From: an uncultured Roseicyclus sp.
Lineage (GTDB): Bacteria > Pseudomonadota > Alphaproteobacteria > Rhodobacterales > Rhodobacteraceae
Length of the DNA stretch: 64,000 bases
Direction: 5' to 3'
Assembly: GCA_937139335.1 (NCBI GenBank)
Contig: CAKZPN010000027.1
Span: 244,818-308,817 of the forward strand
Part shown: one piece after another, positions 1 to 9,150 of the stretch
Layout of the letters: every line of letters starts with the position of its first letter
How positions within the stretch are numbered: the first letter of the stretch is position 1
Notes under the pieces: generated by a model
The model's input: the letters and a program-made list of their open reading frames with translations, nothing else
What the model was told of the DNA's origin: nothing
The model's database searches: none
Program-made: the position numbers and the translations under genes

Positions 1-87
1 GTCGAGACCGGCGGGCAGCGTGCCCTCGGCCTCCATCGCGTCGAGCGCGGCGAGAGTTGCGGCGTGAATATCGGCGAAAAGCGTCAT
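1..87 (-). CDS. argS: Arginyl-tRNA synthetase, N-terminal fragment (runs off the left edge)
   Basis: Only the first 29 codons are inside the window. Read on the minus strand from the ATG at 87, the peptide begins MTLFADIHAATLAALDAM and continues to TLPAGLD. This matches the start of alphaproteobacterial ArgS, which charges tRNA-Arg in the cytoplasm. It lies directly downstream of dgt on the same strand, the order I know from Rhodobacteraceae (erpA, dgt, argS). The catalytic domain is outside the window, so the call rests on the N-terminus and on gene order. Confidence 0.75.
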   Translation of the reverse strand, partial: MTLFADIHAATLAALDAMEAEGTLPAGLD

Positions 88-173
88 GACCCTATCCCTG
101 CGGTGATCGCGGGGGGTGTATCACGCGGGCGCGCGCGGTCAATTGCAGCCTGCACCGCTTGCCCGCCGCAGGC

Positions 174-1340
174 TCAGGTGAAGACGCCCCTCTGCCGCAG
201 CGTGGTGCCGAAGATCCGCGCGTGGGTCTGCAGCGCGAAGCGGTCGGTCATGCCGGAAATGTAGTCCGACACCAGCCGCGCGAGGCCGGTCTCGCCGGTC
301 ACGTCCTCCACGTCTTTGCGCCATTGTTTCGGCAACTCGTCCGGGTGGGCCATGAAATGCGGGAACAGTTCGCGCACCACCGCCGTCACCTCGGTCCGCA
401 TCTCGATGACCGAGGGCGCGCGGTACATGCGCTGGAACAGGAAGCCGCGGATCACCTTGAGATCGTTGAACAATGGTGTGGTGAAGCGGATGATCGGCCG
501 CCCCGCTGCGCGGATGTCGCCGGGGCTCTGCGGGTCGAGCGTGGCCAGCTCCGCGCGGGCATAGGCGATCACGTCCTCGACCAGCACGCCGAAGAAGCGG
601 CGCAGCGCCTCGTGACGGCGCCGGTAATAGTTGAGGCCGGGATAGATCTGGTCGACCTCGGCGAAACAGCCGTCGAGGATCGGCAACTCGGCCAGTTCGT
701 CGGTCGAAAACAGCTCGGCCCTGAGCCCGTCGTGCAGGTCGTGGTGATTGTAGGCGATGTCATCGGCGATGGCCGCCACCTGCGCCTCGCCGCTGGCGTG
801 GGTGGACAGCTCCAGGTCGTGCAAGGCGGTGTAGTCGGCCAGCGCCCAGGGCACGGGGTCGCTGACCGGCCCGTTGTGCTTGGCGATCCCCTCCAGCGTC
901 TCCCAGGTCAGGTTCAGCCCGTCGAACTCGGCGTAGTGCCGCTCCAGATGGGTGACGATACGGATTGCCTGCGCGTTGTGGTCGAAGCCGCCATGCGGCG
1001 CCATAAGCTCCTGCAACGCGTCCTCGCCGGTATGGCCGAAGGGCGGGTGGCCAAGGTCATGGGCCAGCGCCACCGCTTCGGTCAGGTCCTCGTCCAGCCC
1101 CAGCGCGCGGGCGATGGTGCGCGCCACCTGCGCCACCTCGATGGAATGGGTGAGCCGGGTGCGGAAGTAGTCGCCCTCATGCTCCACGAAGACCTGCGTC
1201 TTGTGCTTCAGCCGGCGAAAGGCCGAGGCGTGAATGATCCGGTCGCGGTCGCGCTGGAACGGCGAGCGAAAGGTGCTTTCCTCCTCCGGCACGCGGCGGC
1301 CACGGGTCTGGGTCGGGTCGCAGGCATAGGGCGCGCGCAT
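174..1340 (-). CDS. dgt: Deoxyguanosinetriphosphate triphosphohydrolase-like protein (HD domain)
   Basis: A protein of about 388 residues of the dGTPase family, which hydrolyses dNTPs to the nucleoside and triphosphate in the cytoplasm. The N-terminal stretch RDRIIHASAFRRLKHKTQV, the following FRTRLTHSIEVAQ and the metal-binding HD motif in ALAHDLGHPPFGHTGE are family hallmarks. I chose the ATG at 1340 (MRAPYACD) over the upstream one at 1370, because conserved sequence begins there and the longer form would overlap the divergent erpA region further. It is transcribed towards argS, probably in one unit. Members of this shorter dGTPase-like group may accept several dNTPs; the exact substrate cannot be read here. 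Confidence 0.92.
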   Translation of the reverse strand: MRAPYACDPTQTRGRRVPEEESTFRSPFQRDRDRIIHASAFRRLKHKTQVFVEHEGDYFRTRLTHSIEVAQVARTIARALGLDEDLTEAVALAHDLGHPPFGHTGEDALQELMAPHGGFDHNAQAIRIVTHLERHYAEFDGLNLTWETLEGIAKHNGPVSDPVPWALADYTALHDLELSTHASGEAQVAAIADDIAYNHHDLHDGLRAELFSTDELAELPILDGCFAEVDQIYPGLNYYRRRHEALRRFFGVLVEDVIAYARAELATLDPQSPGDIRAAGRPIIRFTTPLFNDLKVIRGFLFQRMYRAPSVIEMRTEVTAVVRELFPHFMAHPDELPKQWRKDVEDVTGETGLARLVSDYISGMTDRFALQTHARIFGTTLRQRGVFT

Positions 1341-1426
1341 CGCATCGGTTCCGCTTCTTGTCGGCCACACCCGCAGTCATATATGCTGAGAGAATGAATT
1401 GCGACAGCGCCGGAAGGACCGTGCCC

Positions 1427-1765
1427 ATGTCCCTGACCCTGACCCTGCCCCCGAAAGTCACCGACCGCGCCTATGCGCGGCTGGCCGAGATCAACGAGGC
1501 GGCTGAGGCGCCCAAGGCGCTGCGCGTCGCGGTCGAGGGCGGCGGCTGCTCGGGGTTCCAGTATGACATCAAGCTCGACGATCCCGCCGCCGACGATCTC
1601 GTGCTGGAACATGGCGGGCAGAAGGTGGTGGTGGACAGCGTGTCGCTGCCGTTCCTCGCCGATGCCGTGATCGACTTCAGCGAGGAACTGATCGGCGCGC
1701 GGTTCACGATCGAGAACCCCAACGCCTCCTCGTCCTGCGGCTGCGGTACCTCCTTCTCGATGTAG
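1427..1765 (+). CDS. erpA: A-type iron-sulfur cluster carrier protein (ErpA/IscA/HesB family)
   Basis: A 112-residue scaffold or carrier that delivers Fe-S clusters to apo-proteins. The three cluster-ligand cysteines are visible: one in GGGCSGFQYD and two in the C-terminal SSCGCGTSF. I use the ATG at 1427 (MSLTLTLPPK), which gives the normal family length; ATGs further upstream at 1358 and 1394 add non-conserved sequence. It is divergent from dgt, with about 86 bases between the two chosen starts, so the promoters must lie close together. ErpA, IscA and SufA cannot be separated by sequence alone; erpA is chosen because the dgt/argS neighbourhood is typical for it in alphaproteobacteria. Confidence 0.88.
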   Translation: MSLTLTLPPKVTDRAYARLAEINEAAEAPKALRVAVEGGGCSGFQYDIKLDDPAADDLVLEHGGQKVVVDSVSLPFLADAVIDFSEELIGARFTIENPNASSSCGCGTSFSM

Positions 1766-1768
1766 GCC

Positions 1769-2023
1769 TCAGCGCGTCTCGCCCGTGACCGGGTCGATGC
1801 GGAGCGTCAGTTGCCCGCCGGAGGCGAGCCTCACCTCGACCTCCCATTCGCCGCGATCATCCTCCCACTCCACCTCGTCGATCCAGGCGACATCATGCGC
1901 CGCCTCCACCGAGGCAAGGATCGCCGAGAGCGGTTGCGCGTCGGCGGGCGGTCGCATGTCGGCCACGGCCATGCCGGCTCCGGCGGTCACGGTCATCAGG
2001 GCGGCGGCGAAGGTCGATTTCAT
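1769..2023 (-). CDS. Small exported PepSY-domain protein
   Basis: An 84-residue protein with an N-terminal signal sequence (MKSTFAAALMTVTAGAGMAVA), so it is probably periplasmic. The rest is a single PepSY-like fold: DVAWIDEVEWEDDRGEWEVEV followed by a short C-terminal strand with IDPVTGE, the usual PepSY ending. Such small proteins bind or modulate other exported proteins, but the partner is unknown. It converges on erpA with only three bases between the two stop codons. Confidence 0.75.
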   Translation of the reverse strand: MKSTFAAALMTVTAGAGMAVADMRPPADAQPLSAILASVEAAHDVAWIDEVEWEDDRGEWEVEVRLASGGQLTLRIDPVTGETR

Positions 2024-2160
2024 CTCTGGCGTCCTTTCGGGCTGGTCAATAATTCCACTCGCGATCTAGGCCCGCGTTGACCGACGGCAACCCGACCTGC
2101 CGGTTGCCGAAGCAGCATCGGGCAGCTACGACTTGCGTGGGCAAGCGGGGCGGGACGACC

Positions 2161-2943
2161 ATGAAGATCGCGACATTCAACATCAACGGCATCAAGGCGC
2201 GGATCGTCGCGCTGAGCGACTGGCTGGGCGAATTCCAGCCCGATGTCGTGCTGCTGCAGGAGATCAAGTCGGTCGACGAAACCTTCCCCCGCGAACATTT
2301 CGAGGATATGGGCTACAGCGTTGAAACCCATGGCCAAAAGGGCTTCAACGGGGTCGCCATCCTGTCGAAGCTCCCGCTCGAGGACGTGACCCGCGGGTTG
2401 CCCGGCGACGATCTGGACGAACAGGCGCGCTGGATCGAGGCGACGGTGATCGGCGACCGCACGGCGGTGCGGGTGGCGGGCCTCTACCTGCCGAACGGCA
2501 ACCCCGCGCCGGGGCCGAAATACGACTACAAGCTCGCCTGGATGGCCCGGATGGAGGCGCATTCCCGCACGCTTCTGGCCACGGAACAGCCGCTGGTCGT
2601 GGCCGGCGACTACAACATCATCCCGCAAGACGAGGACGCCGCCCGCCCCGAGGTCTGGCGCGAGGATGCGCTCGCCCTGCCGCAAAGCCGCGCAGCCTAT
2701 CGCAAGATCCTCAACCTCGGGTTCACCGAGGCGATCCGCGCCCGGACCCAGGCGCCGGGGGTCTACAGTTTCTGGGACTACCAGGCCGGTGCCTGGGAAA
2801 AGAACAACGGCATCCGCATCGACCACCTGCTGCTCAGCCCGCAGGCTGCCGACCTGATGCAGGACGCGGGCATCGACAGCGCGGTGCGCGGGCGCGACAA
2901 GCCCTCCGACCATGTCCCGGTCTGGGTCGACCTCGCCGCCTGA
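2161..2943 (+). CDS. xthA: Exodeoxyribonuclease III / AP endonuclease
   Basis: A 260-residue member of the exonuclease-endonuclease-phosphatase superfamily that cuts abasic sites and trims 3' ends in base excision repair. Family motifs are in order: MKIATFNINGIKAR at the N-terminus, LLQEIKS with the metal-binding Glu, GDYNI, and the C-terminal IDHLLLS and SDHVPVW with the catalytic Asp-His pair. I chose the ATG at 2161 rather than 2077, since conserved sequence starts exactly there. It is followed by the ugp promoter region. Confidence 0.95.
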   Translation: MKIATFNINGIKARIVALSDWLGEFQPDVVLLQEIKSVDETFPREHFEDMGYSVETHGQKGFNGVAILSKLPLEDVTRGLPGDDLDEQARWIEATVIGDRTAVRVAGLYLPNGNPAPGPKYDYKLAWMARMEAHSRTLLATEQPLVVAGDYNIIPQDEDAARPEVWREDALALPQSRAAYRKILNLGFTEAIRARTQAPGVYSFWDYQAGAWEKNNGIRIDHLLLSPQAADLMQDAGIDSAVRGRDKPSDHVPVWVDLAA

Positions 2944-3034
2944 CTGCCCAAATTTTCGGCGCGGACCGGCGGCTGTCGATTTCTTGACCTTTTGGTTGAT
3001 TTTGTGCCGGGTCGCAGGTCTGATCCCCGGGTGA

Positions 3035-3052
3035 CTGTAACGCACGTGTCAC
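3035..3052 (+). promoter_or_regulatory. Candidate Pho box (PhoB site) upstream of ugpB
   Basis: Two 7-mers, CTGTAAC and GTGTCAC, are separated by exactly four bases (GCAC). This is the 11-base periodicity of the PhoB site (consensus CTGTCAT-N4-CTGTCAT). It lies 99 bases before the ugpB start, a sensible position for PhoB activation. The ugp system is a classical Pho regulon member in other proteobacteria. Confidence 0.6.
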
Positions 3053-3150
3053 AATTGCGCGTTAGTCGCCATGCGGTGGGGAGGCCGCGAGGGCCCCCTT
3101 GCGTTTCCTGACCGAAACCAGAGCCGGTATTCCGGCCGGAGGAGAAACAC

Positions 3151-4476
3151 ATGAAGTTTAGCCAGATCGCGGCGGCCAGTGCCGTCAGCGTCCTTGCCCT
3201 GAGCGCGCAGGCTTCTGCGCAGACCCAGATCGACTGGTGGCACGCCATGGGCGGTGAACTTGGCACCATCCTCGAAGGCATCACCGCCGACTTCAACGCC
3301 ATGCAGTCCGACTATGTCGTCGTGCCGTCCTACCGCGGCAGCTACACCGAGACGATGACCGGCGCGATCGCCGCGTTCCGCGCCGGCGAGCAGCCCGACA
3401 TCGTGCAGGTCTTCGAAGTCGGCACCGGCACCATGATGGCCGCCGAAGGCGCCATCGTGCCCGTCTACCAGCTGATGGAACAGACCGGCGCGGACTTCGA
3501 CCCCTCGGCCTTCCTGCCCGCCGTCGTCGGCTACTACACCGACCCCGAGGGCAACATGCTGTCGATGCCCTTCAACTCGTCCACGCCGATCCTCTACTAC
3601 AACAAGGACGTGTTCGAGGCCGCCGGGCTCGACCCCGAGGTCGCGCCGACCACATGGTCCGACGTCGAGGAATTCTCTCGCCAGATCATGGAATCGGGCG
3701 CAGCCGAATGCGGCTTCACCACCGGCTGGATCAGCTGGGCCCAGCTCGAGAACTTCTCGGCCTGGCACAACCAGCCGATCGGCACGTTGTCCAACGGCTT
3801 CGGCGGTCTCGAGACCGAACTGACCGTGAATGGCCCGGTGCAGGTTCGCCATTGGGACAACCTGGCCCGCTGGCAGGAAGAAGGCATCTTCCAGTACGGT
3901 GGCCCCGGCGGCGGTGCCGACGCTCCGCCGGCTTTCTATGCCGGTCAGTGCGCGATGTACATGAACTCCTCCGCCTCGCGCGCCGGCGTTCTGGCCAACA
4001 CGCCCGACTTCGAAGTCGGCTTCGGCATGCTGCCCTATTACGAGGACGTGGACGGCGCGCCGCAGAACTCGATCATCGGCGGCGCGACCCTCTGGGTCCT
4101 CGCAGGTGGCACGGATGAAGAGCAGGAGGCCGTGGCCGCCTTCTTCAACTACCTCTCCTCGCCCGAGGTTCAGGCCGCATGGCACCAGCAGACCGGCTAC
4201 CTGCCGATCACGCAGGCCGCCTACGACCTGAGCACCGAGCAGGGCTACTACGAAGCCAACCCCGGCTCCGAGGTCTCGATCCAGCAGATGACGCTGAACG
4301 AGCCGACGGACAATTCCCGCGGCCTGCGCTTCGGTAACTACGTCCAGATCCGCAACGTCATCGACGAGGAATTCCAGCGCCTTCTGGCTGGCGACGTCGA
4401 CGGCCAGGGCGCGCTTGACGCCGTGGTGGAGCGTGGCAACGCGCTGATCCGCGACTTCGAAGCCGCCAACCAGTGA
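3151..4476 (+). CDS. ugpB: sn-Glycerol-3-phosphate ABC transporter, periplasmic binding protein
   Basis: A 441-residue extracellular solute-binding protein (family 1) with a clear signal peptide (MKFSQIAAASAVSVLALSAQASA). It captures glycerol-3-phosphate or glycerophosphodiesters in the periplasm for the UgpAE-UgpC pore. Support comes from the mature N-terminus TQIDWWHAMGGELG, the stretches MPFNSSTPILYYNKD and FTTGWISWAQLENFSAWHNQP, and the gene order ugpB-A-E-C. A purine-rich ribosome site (GGAGGAGAAA) precedes the ATG. The Pho box upstream predicts induction by phosphate starvation. Confidence 0.93.
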   Translation: MKFSQIAAASAVSVLALSAQASAQTQIDWWHAMGGELGTILEGITADFNAMQSDYVVVPSYRGSYTETMTGAIAAFRAGEQPDIVQVFEVGTGTMMAAEGAIVPVYQLMEQTGADFDPSAFLPAVVGYYTDPEGNMLSMPFNSSTPILYYNKDVFEAAGLDPEVAPTTWSDVEEFSRQIMESGAAECGFTTGWISWAQLENFSAWHNQPIGTLSNGFGGLETELTVNGPVQVRHWDNLARWQEEGIFQYGGPGGGADAPPAFYAGQCAMYMNSSASRAGVLANTPDFEVGFGMLPYYEDVDGAPQNSIIGGATLWVLAGGTDEEQEAVAAFFNYLSSPEVQAAWHQQTGYLPITQAAYDLSTEQGYYEANPGSEVSIQQMTLNEPTDNSRGLRFGNYVQIRNVIDEEFQRLLAGDVDGQGALDAVVERGNALIRDFEAANQ

Positions 4477-4495
4477 TCCTGGTCTGCTGAACACC

Positions 4496-4529
4496 GGCCC
4501 GCGCCGCAGATCCTGTGGCGCGGGCCTTT
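4496..4529 (+). terminator. Stem-loop between ugpB and ugpA
   Basis: A 10-bp perfect inverted repeat, GGCCCGCGCC (4496-4505) with GGCGCGGGCC (4517-4526), extendable by one G-T and one C-G pair, is followed by only TTT. The weak U-run suggests mRNA 3'-end protection and partial attenuation after ugpB rather than a full terminator, so the binding protein would be made in excess over the permeases. Confidence 0.6.
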
Positions 4530-4545
4530 CCATCGCGGGGGACCG

Positions 4546-5433
4546 ATGCAGACCAAACGCACGATCTTTGGCAACAAGGGCCTGCCCTACCTGCTGCTCG
4601 CGCCGCAGCTGATCATCACGGGCATCTTCTTTCTCTGGCCTGCGGCCCAGGCCGTGCGCATGTCCTTCCTGCGCGAGGACGCCTTCGGCATGTCCTCGAC
4701 CTTTGTCGGGCTGCGCAACTACACGCGGCTCTTCGACAACCCGGAATACCTGAACTCGATCAAGGTCACGCTGGTCTTTTCCGTCGCGACCGTGGTTCTG
4801 GCGCTGGGGTTCTCGCTGTTGCTGGCGCTGGCGGTCGATCGGATGATCCGCACCGCGCGCGGCTACACGACGCTGCTGGTCTGGCCCTATGCCGTCGCCC
4901 CGGCCGTCGCCGGCATCTTGTGGTGGTTCATCTTCAACCCGACCATCGGCATCATGCCCTACATCCTCGAAAACATCTTCGGCTACGACTGGAACCACGC
5001 GCTGCACCCCGATGACGCGATGATCCTCGTGGTCATCGCCGCCGCGTGGAAGCAGATCAGCTACAACTTCCTGTTCTTCGTGGCCGGGCTGCAATCCATC
5101 CCCGCCAGCCTGCGCGAGGCGGCCGCCATCGACGGCGCGGGCCCACTGAAGCGGTTCTGGACGATCACCTTGCCGCTCCTGTCACCGACCACCTTCTTCC
5201 TCTTGGTCGTCAACGTGGTCTACACGCTGTTCGAGACCTTCGCCGTGATCGACGCCACCACCGAGGGCGGCCCGGCGCAGGCCACCAACATCCTGGTCTA
5301 CAAGGTTTTCCAGGATGGCTACGTCGGCCTCAACTTCGGCTCGTCCTCGGCGCAATCGGTGATCCTGATGGGCCTCGTCATCTGCCTGACCTTCATCCAG
5401 TTCCGCTTCGTGGAACGCCGCGTGACCTACTGA
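4546..5433 (+). CDS. ugpA: sn-Glycerol-3-phosphate ABC transporter permease
   Basis: A 295-residue inner-membrane permease of the MalF/UgpA type. The cytoplasmic EAA loop that docks on the ATPase reads [20 protein letters not shown], about 70 residues before the end. Hydrophobic helices are spread along the protein. It follows ugpB after an intercistronic stem-loop and is followed by ugpE 13 bases later, so it is part of the ugpBAEC operon. It should pair with UgpE to form the channel. Confidence 0.92.
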   Translation: MQTKRTIFGNKGLPYLLLAPQLIITGIFFLWPAAQAVRMSFLREDAFGMSSTFVGLRNYTRLFDNPEYLNSIKVTLVFSVATVVLALGFSLLLALAVDRMIRTARGYTTLLVWPYAVAPAVAGILWWFIFNPTIGIMPYILENIFGYDWNHALHPDDAMILVVIAAAWKQISYNFLFFVAGLQSIPASLREAAAIDGAGPLKRFWTITLPLLSPTTFFLLVVNVVYTLFETFAVIDATTEGGPAQATNILVYKVFQDGYVGLNFGSSSAQSVILMGLVICLTFIQFRFVERRVTY

Positions 5434-5446
5434 GGGGGCTGGAGAC

Positions 5447-6295
5447 ATGGTCGAAAATCAACGCTGGCTCGACATCGCGGCCCATATCGTCCTGATCCTG
5501 GGCGTGCTGATCGTGGCCTTCCCGGTTTACGTCGCCTTCATCGCCTCGACGCACGAACCCTCGGCCTTCATCCGCGGCACGATCCCGCTGCTGCCGGGCG
5601 ACAACATCGCCGAAAGCTACGCGGGCGTCTTCCGCGGCGGCGTCGCCTCGCAGATGTCGGTGCCGATCGGGGTCATGCTGACCAACTCGATGATCATGGC
5701 GCTCGCCATCGCGGTCGGGAAGATCGTCATCTCGATTCTCTCCGCCTTCGCGGTTGTCTACTTCCGCTTCCCGTTCCGCACCCTCGCCTTCTGGCTGATC
5801 TTCATCACCCTGATGCTGCCGGTCGAGGTGCGCATCGTGCCGACCTTCCAGGTGATCTCGACGCTGGGCCTCCTGAACTCCTACACCGGCCTGACCGTGC
5901 CGCTGATGGCGTCGGCCACCGCGACTTTCCTGTTCCGGCAGGTGTTCCTGACCATCCCCGACGAGTTGATGGAGGCGGCGCGCATCGACGGCGCGGGGCC
6001 GATGAAGTTCTTCAAGGACATCCTGCTGCCGATGTCGCAGACCAACATCGCGGCGCTCTTCGTCATCCTCTTCATCTACGGCTGGAACCAGTACCTCTGG
6101 CCGATCCTCGTCACGACCGACGACAGCTACCAGACCATCGTCGCGGGCATCAAGCGCATGTCCGACGTGGTCGACAGCGAACCGCTCTGGAACTACATCA
6201 TGTCGGTCACGGTGCTGGCCATGCTGCCGCCCGTCGCGGTCGTCATCTTCATGCAGAGGCTTTTCGTGAAGGGCCTCGTGGACAGCGAGAAATAA
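5447..6295 (+). CDS. ugpE: sn-Glycerol-3-phosphate ABC transporter permease
   Basis: A 282-residue partner permease of the MalG/UgpE type, with the EAA loop [20 protein letters not shown]. The first helix starts close to the N-terminus ([19 protein letters not shown]). The ATG is preceded by the purine-rich GAGGGGGCTGGAGAC. It stops two bases before the ugpC start, which indicates tightly coupled translation. Together with UgpA it forms the transmembrane pore. Confidence 0.92.
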   Translation: MVENQRWLDIAAHIVLILGVLIVAFPVYVAFIASTHEPSAFIRGTIPLLPGDNIAESYAGVFRGGVASQMSVPIGVMLTNSMIMALAIAVGKIVISILSAFAVVYFRFPFRTLAFWLIFITLMLPVEVRIVPTFQVISTLGLLNSYTGLTVPLMASATATFLFRQVFLTIPDELMEAARIDGAGPMKFFKDILLPMSQTNIAALFVILFIYGWNQYLWPILVTTDDSYQTIVAGIKRMSDVVDSEPLWNYIMSVTVLAMLPPVAVVIFMQRLFVKGLVDSEK

Positions 6296-6297
6296 TC

Positions 6298-7359
6298 ATG
6301 GCCGAGCTGAAACTGAGAAACGTGGGCAAGACCTATGCGGGCGGCGTCAGCGCCGTGGCAGGCGCGTCGGTCGACATCCCGGACGGGGAATTCGTGGTGC
6401 TGGTCGGCCCGTCCGGTTGCGGCAAATCCACGATCCTGCGGATGATCGCGGGCCTCGAGACCATCACCGAGGGCGAGGTGGAAATCGCCGGCCGCGTCGT
6501 GAACAAGCTCGAGCCCGCCGAACGCGACATCGCCATGGTGTTCCAGAACTACGCGCTCTACCCGCATATGTCGGTGCGCCGTAACATGGAATACGGGTTG
6601 AAGAACAAGGGCATGCCGCGCCCCGAGATCGACCGGCGCATCGCCTCCGCCGCAGCCACCCTGCAGATCGAGCCCTACCTCGACCGCAAGCCGCGGCAGT
6701 TGTCGGGCGGCCAGCGCCAGCGCGTCGCCATGGGCCGCGCCATCGTGCGCGAGCCGGCCGTCTTCCTTTTCGACGAGCCGCTGTCGAACCTCGACGCGAA
6801 GCTCCGCACCCAGCTTCGCGCCGACCTCAAGGACCTGCATCGCCGCCTCGGCGCCACCTTCGTCTTCGTGACCCATGACCAGGTCGAGGCGATGAGCCTT
6901 GCCGACCGCATCGTCATCATGTCCGAGGGCAAGATCGAACAGATCGGCACCCCGATGGACCTTTACGAACACCCCTCAAGCCGCTTCGTGGCGGAATTCA
7001 TCGGCGCGCCGCCGATGAACGTGTTCGACATTCGCACCCCCGCCGGGCAATCGATGGCCAGGATCGCGGGCGGCGTGCCCGCCGGCGCCGATGCCGTCGG
7101 CGTGCGTCCCGAACAGCTCCGCATCGGGCGCGAGGGTCCCGAGGCCGAGGTGATGCTGGTCGAGGCGCTGGGGGCCGAAACGCTGGTTCACATGCGCATG
7201 GGCGAGGACCGATTGATCCTGCGCGAGGGCCACGGCAGCCGCCTCAAGGCGGCGCAGATCGTGCATGTCGAGACCGACGCGGAGGCGGTGCAGTTCTTCG
7301 ACGTCGCGGGCCGCACGATGTCGCGGTCGGCGCGCGCCGCGCTCAGCGTCGTGGACTGA
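6298..7359 (+). CDS. ugpC: sn-Glycerol-3-phosphate ABC transporter ATP-binding protein
   Basis: A 353-residue ATPase of the MalK/UgpC class. All nucleotide-binding motifs are present: Walker [11 protein letters not shown]-loop [11 protein letters not shown], signature LSGGQRQR, Walker [15 protein letters not shown] and switch His in VTHDQVEAM. After about residue 235 a C-terminal regulatory domain (TOBE type) begins, typical of carbohydrate importers. It is the last gene of the ugp operon and converges with the sulP gene, with only five bases between stop codons and no evident terminator. Confidence 0.94.
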   Translation: MAELKLRNVGKTYAGGVSAVAGASVDIPDGEFVVLVGPSGCGKSTILRMIAGLETITEGEVEIAGRVVNKLEPAERDIAMVFQNYALYPHMSVRRNMEYGLKNKGMPRPEIDRRIASAAATLQIEPYLDRKPRQLSGGQRQRVAMGRAIVREPAVFLFDEPLSNLDAKLRTQLRADLKDLHRRLGATFVFVTHDQVEAMSLADRIVIMSEGKIEQIGTPMDLYEHPSSRFVAEFIGAPPMNVFDIRTPAGQSMARIAGGVPAGADAVGVRPEQLRIGREGPEAEVMLVEALGAETLVHMRMGEDRLILREGHGSRLKAAQIVHVETDAEAVQFFDVAGRTMSRSARAALSVVD

Positions 7360-7364
7360 GACGG

Positions 7365-9092
7365 CTACTCCGCCGCCTTCGGCCGGCTCAGCGCCACCCA
7401 GGCGTCGTATTGCGACAGGAACACGCTGCCGGTCAGGTCATCGAGGAAATGCGTCTTGATCAGCCGGTCGGTCACCGGCCCCTTCACCTCGGACAGGTGC
7501 AGCGTGATGCCCATGTCCTTCAGCCGCTGGTTCAGCGCCTCCAGCGCCTCCAGCGCCGACATGTCGATGACGTTCACCGCCGAACACATCAGCACGACAT
7601 GCTTGATCGGGCAGTCGGCCGACACGCGGTCGAGCACGTAATCCTCCAGGAACCGCGCGTTCGGGAAGTAGAGGCTTTCGTCGATGCGGATGGTCAGGAT
7701 CGCCGGGTCCGTCTCCACATCGTGGCGGTGGATGTTGCGGAAATGCTGGGTGCCGGGCACCAGCCCCACCTCGGCCACATGCGGCTTGGACGTCTTGTAG
7801 AGATGCAGCAGGATCGACAGGCTCACCCCCGCCGACACGCCGGTTTCCACGCCAAAGCCCAGCGTCAGCAGGATGGTCGCGGTGACGGCGGCGAAATCGG
7901 CCTTGGAATAGCCCCAGGAGGTCTTGAGGATCGACAGATCAACCAGGCTCATCACGGCGACGATGATGGTGGCGGCCAGCGTCGCGGTGGGCAGGAAATA
8001 GATCAGCGGCGTCAGCGCCAGCGCCGCGATGGCCAGGCCCACGGCCGTGTAGGCGCCCGCCGCCGGCGTCTCGGCCCCCGCGTCGTAGTTCACGACCGAA
8101 CGCGCGAAGCCGCCGGTGACCGGGTAGCCGCCGGTGAAGCCCGCGCCGAGGTTGGCGGCGCCGAGCCCGATCAGTTCCTGGTTCGGGTCGATGCGCTGGC
8201 GTTTCTTTGCAGCCAGCGTCTGCGCGACGGAAATGCTTTCCACGAAGCCGATGACCGAGATCAGCAGCGCCGGCACGAACAGCGCCGTGATCAGCTCGTA
8301 GTCGAAGCCGGGCAGCGTCAGCGGCGGCAGCGATTGCGGCACCGCGCCCACGATCGACACGCCGCGATCCGACAGGCCCAGCGCCCAGACCGCCAGTGTG
8401 GTGACGACCACGGCGGCCACCGGCCCCGCCTTCTGCGCCACGTCGGCCAGTTTCGGCGGCACGCCGCGGGCGAGCAGCAGGGGCTTCATCCCCTTGCGGA
8501 CCCAGAACAGGAACGCCGTGGCGCTGACCCCGATCAGCAGCGTGATCGCGTTCACCTCGCCCAGGTGCCGGGCGAGCGAGCCGAGGATCTCGGGCAGCGT
8601 ATGGCCCGAGGCCGAAACGCCGAGAATGTGCTTGAGCTGGCTTGCCGCGATCAGGATGCCGCTCGCGGTGATGAAACCCGCGATCACCGGGTGGCTGAGA
8701 AAATTGGCGAGGAACCCGAGCTTCAGCAGCCCCATACCCAGCAGGATCAGGCCCGACATCACCGCCAGCGTCAGCGCCGCAATGGCGTAGCCCGCCGTGC
8801 CCTGCTCGGCCACCTGCCCCACCGCCGCCGCCGTCATCAGCGACACCACCGCCACCGGGCCCACCGCCAGCGCGCGCGAGGTGCCAAAGATCGCGTAGAG
8901 GATGATCGGCAGGATCGAGGCGTAGATCCCCGCCTCGGGCGGCAGCCCGGCCAGCATCGCGTAGGCCAGCGACTGAGGGATCAGCATGATCGTCACGATC
9001 ACCGCCGCGATCAGGTCGCCCTGAAACGCCTCGCGGCTGTAGCTGCGGCCCCAGTCGAGCACGGGAACATAGGTGCGGAGGGTTTTGAACAT
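7365..9092 (-). CDS. SulP-family sulfate/anion carrier with STAS domain
   Basis: A 575-residue SLC26/SulP inner-membrane transporter. About 10-12 hydrophobic helices cover residues 25-430, including the conserved LIPQSLAYAMLAGLPPEAGIYAS near the start and the region around NLGAGFTGGYPVTGGFARS. A C-terminal STAS domain follows (TIRIDESLYFPNARFLEDYV ... NVIDMSALEALEAL), with the usual Asp-Met-Ser phosphorylation-type motif. It is the last gene of the sulfur block, so I infer that it moves sulfite or sulfate formed by persulfide oxidation. Bicarbonate or other anions remain possible. Confidence 0.9.
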   Translation of the reverse strand: MFKTLRTYVPVLDWGRSYSREAFQGDLIAAVIVTIMLIPQSLAYAMLAGLPPEAGIYASILPIILYAIFGTSRALAVGPVAVVSLMTAAAVGQVAEQGTAGYAIAALTLAVMSGLILLGMGLLKLGFLANFLSHPVIAGFITASGILIAASQLKHILGVSASGHTLPEILGSLARHLGEVNAITLLIGVSATAFLFWVRKGMKPLLLARGVPPKLADVAQKAGPVAAVVVTTLAVWALGLSDRGVSIVGAVPQSLPPLTLPGFDYELITALFVPALLISVIGFVESISVAQTLAAKKRQRIDPNQELIGLGAANLGAGFTGGYPVTGGFARSVVNYDAGAETPAAGAYTAVGLAIAALALTPLIYFLPTATLAATIIVAVMSLVDLSILKTSWGYSKADFAAVTATILLTLGFGVETGVSAGVSLSILLHLYKTSKPHVAEVGLVPGTQHFRNIHRHDVETDPAILTIRIDESLYFPNARFLEDYVLDRVSADCPIKHVVLMCSAVNVIDMSALEALEALNQRLKDMGITLHLSEVKGPVTDRLIKTHFLDDLTGSVFLSQYDAWVALSRPKAAE

Positions 9093-9150
9093 GCGGTGCG
9101 GTCGTTCCAGCGGTTGGGGCGGCCGGCGTCGCGGCCACCCTGGTGTCCTG

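Noticed and set aside
3049..5094. 681-codon minus-strand open frame opposite ugpB/ugpA
   Set aside because: It is antisense to well-conserved ugp genes; long antisense frames are expected in very GC-rich codon-biased DNA, and its His/Gly/Arg-rich protein has no domain.
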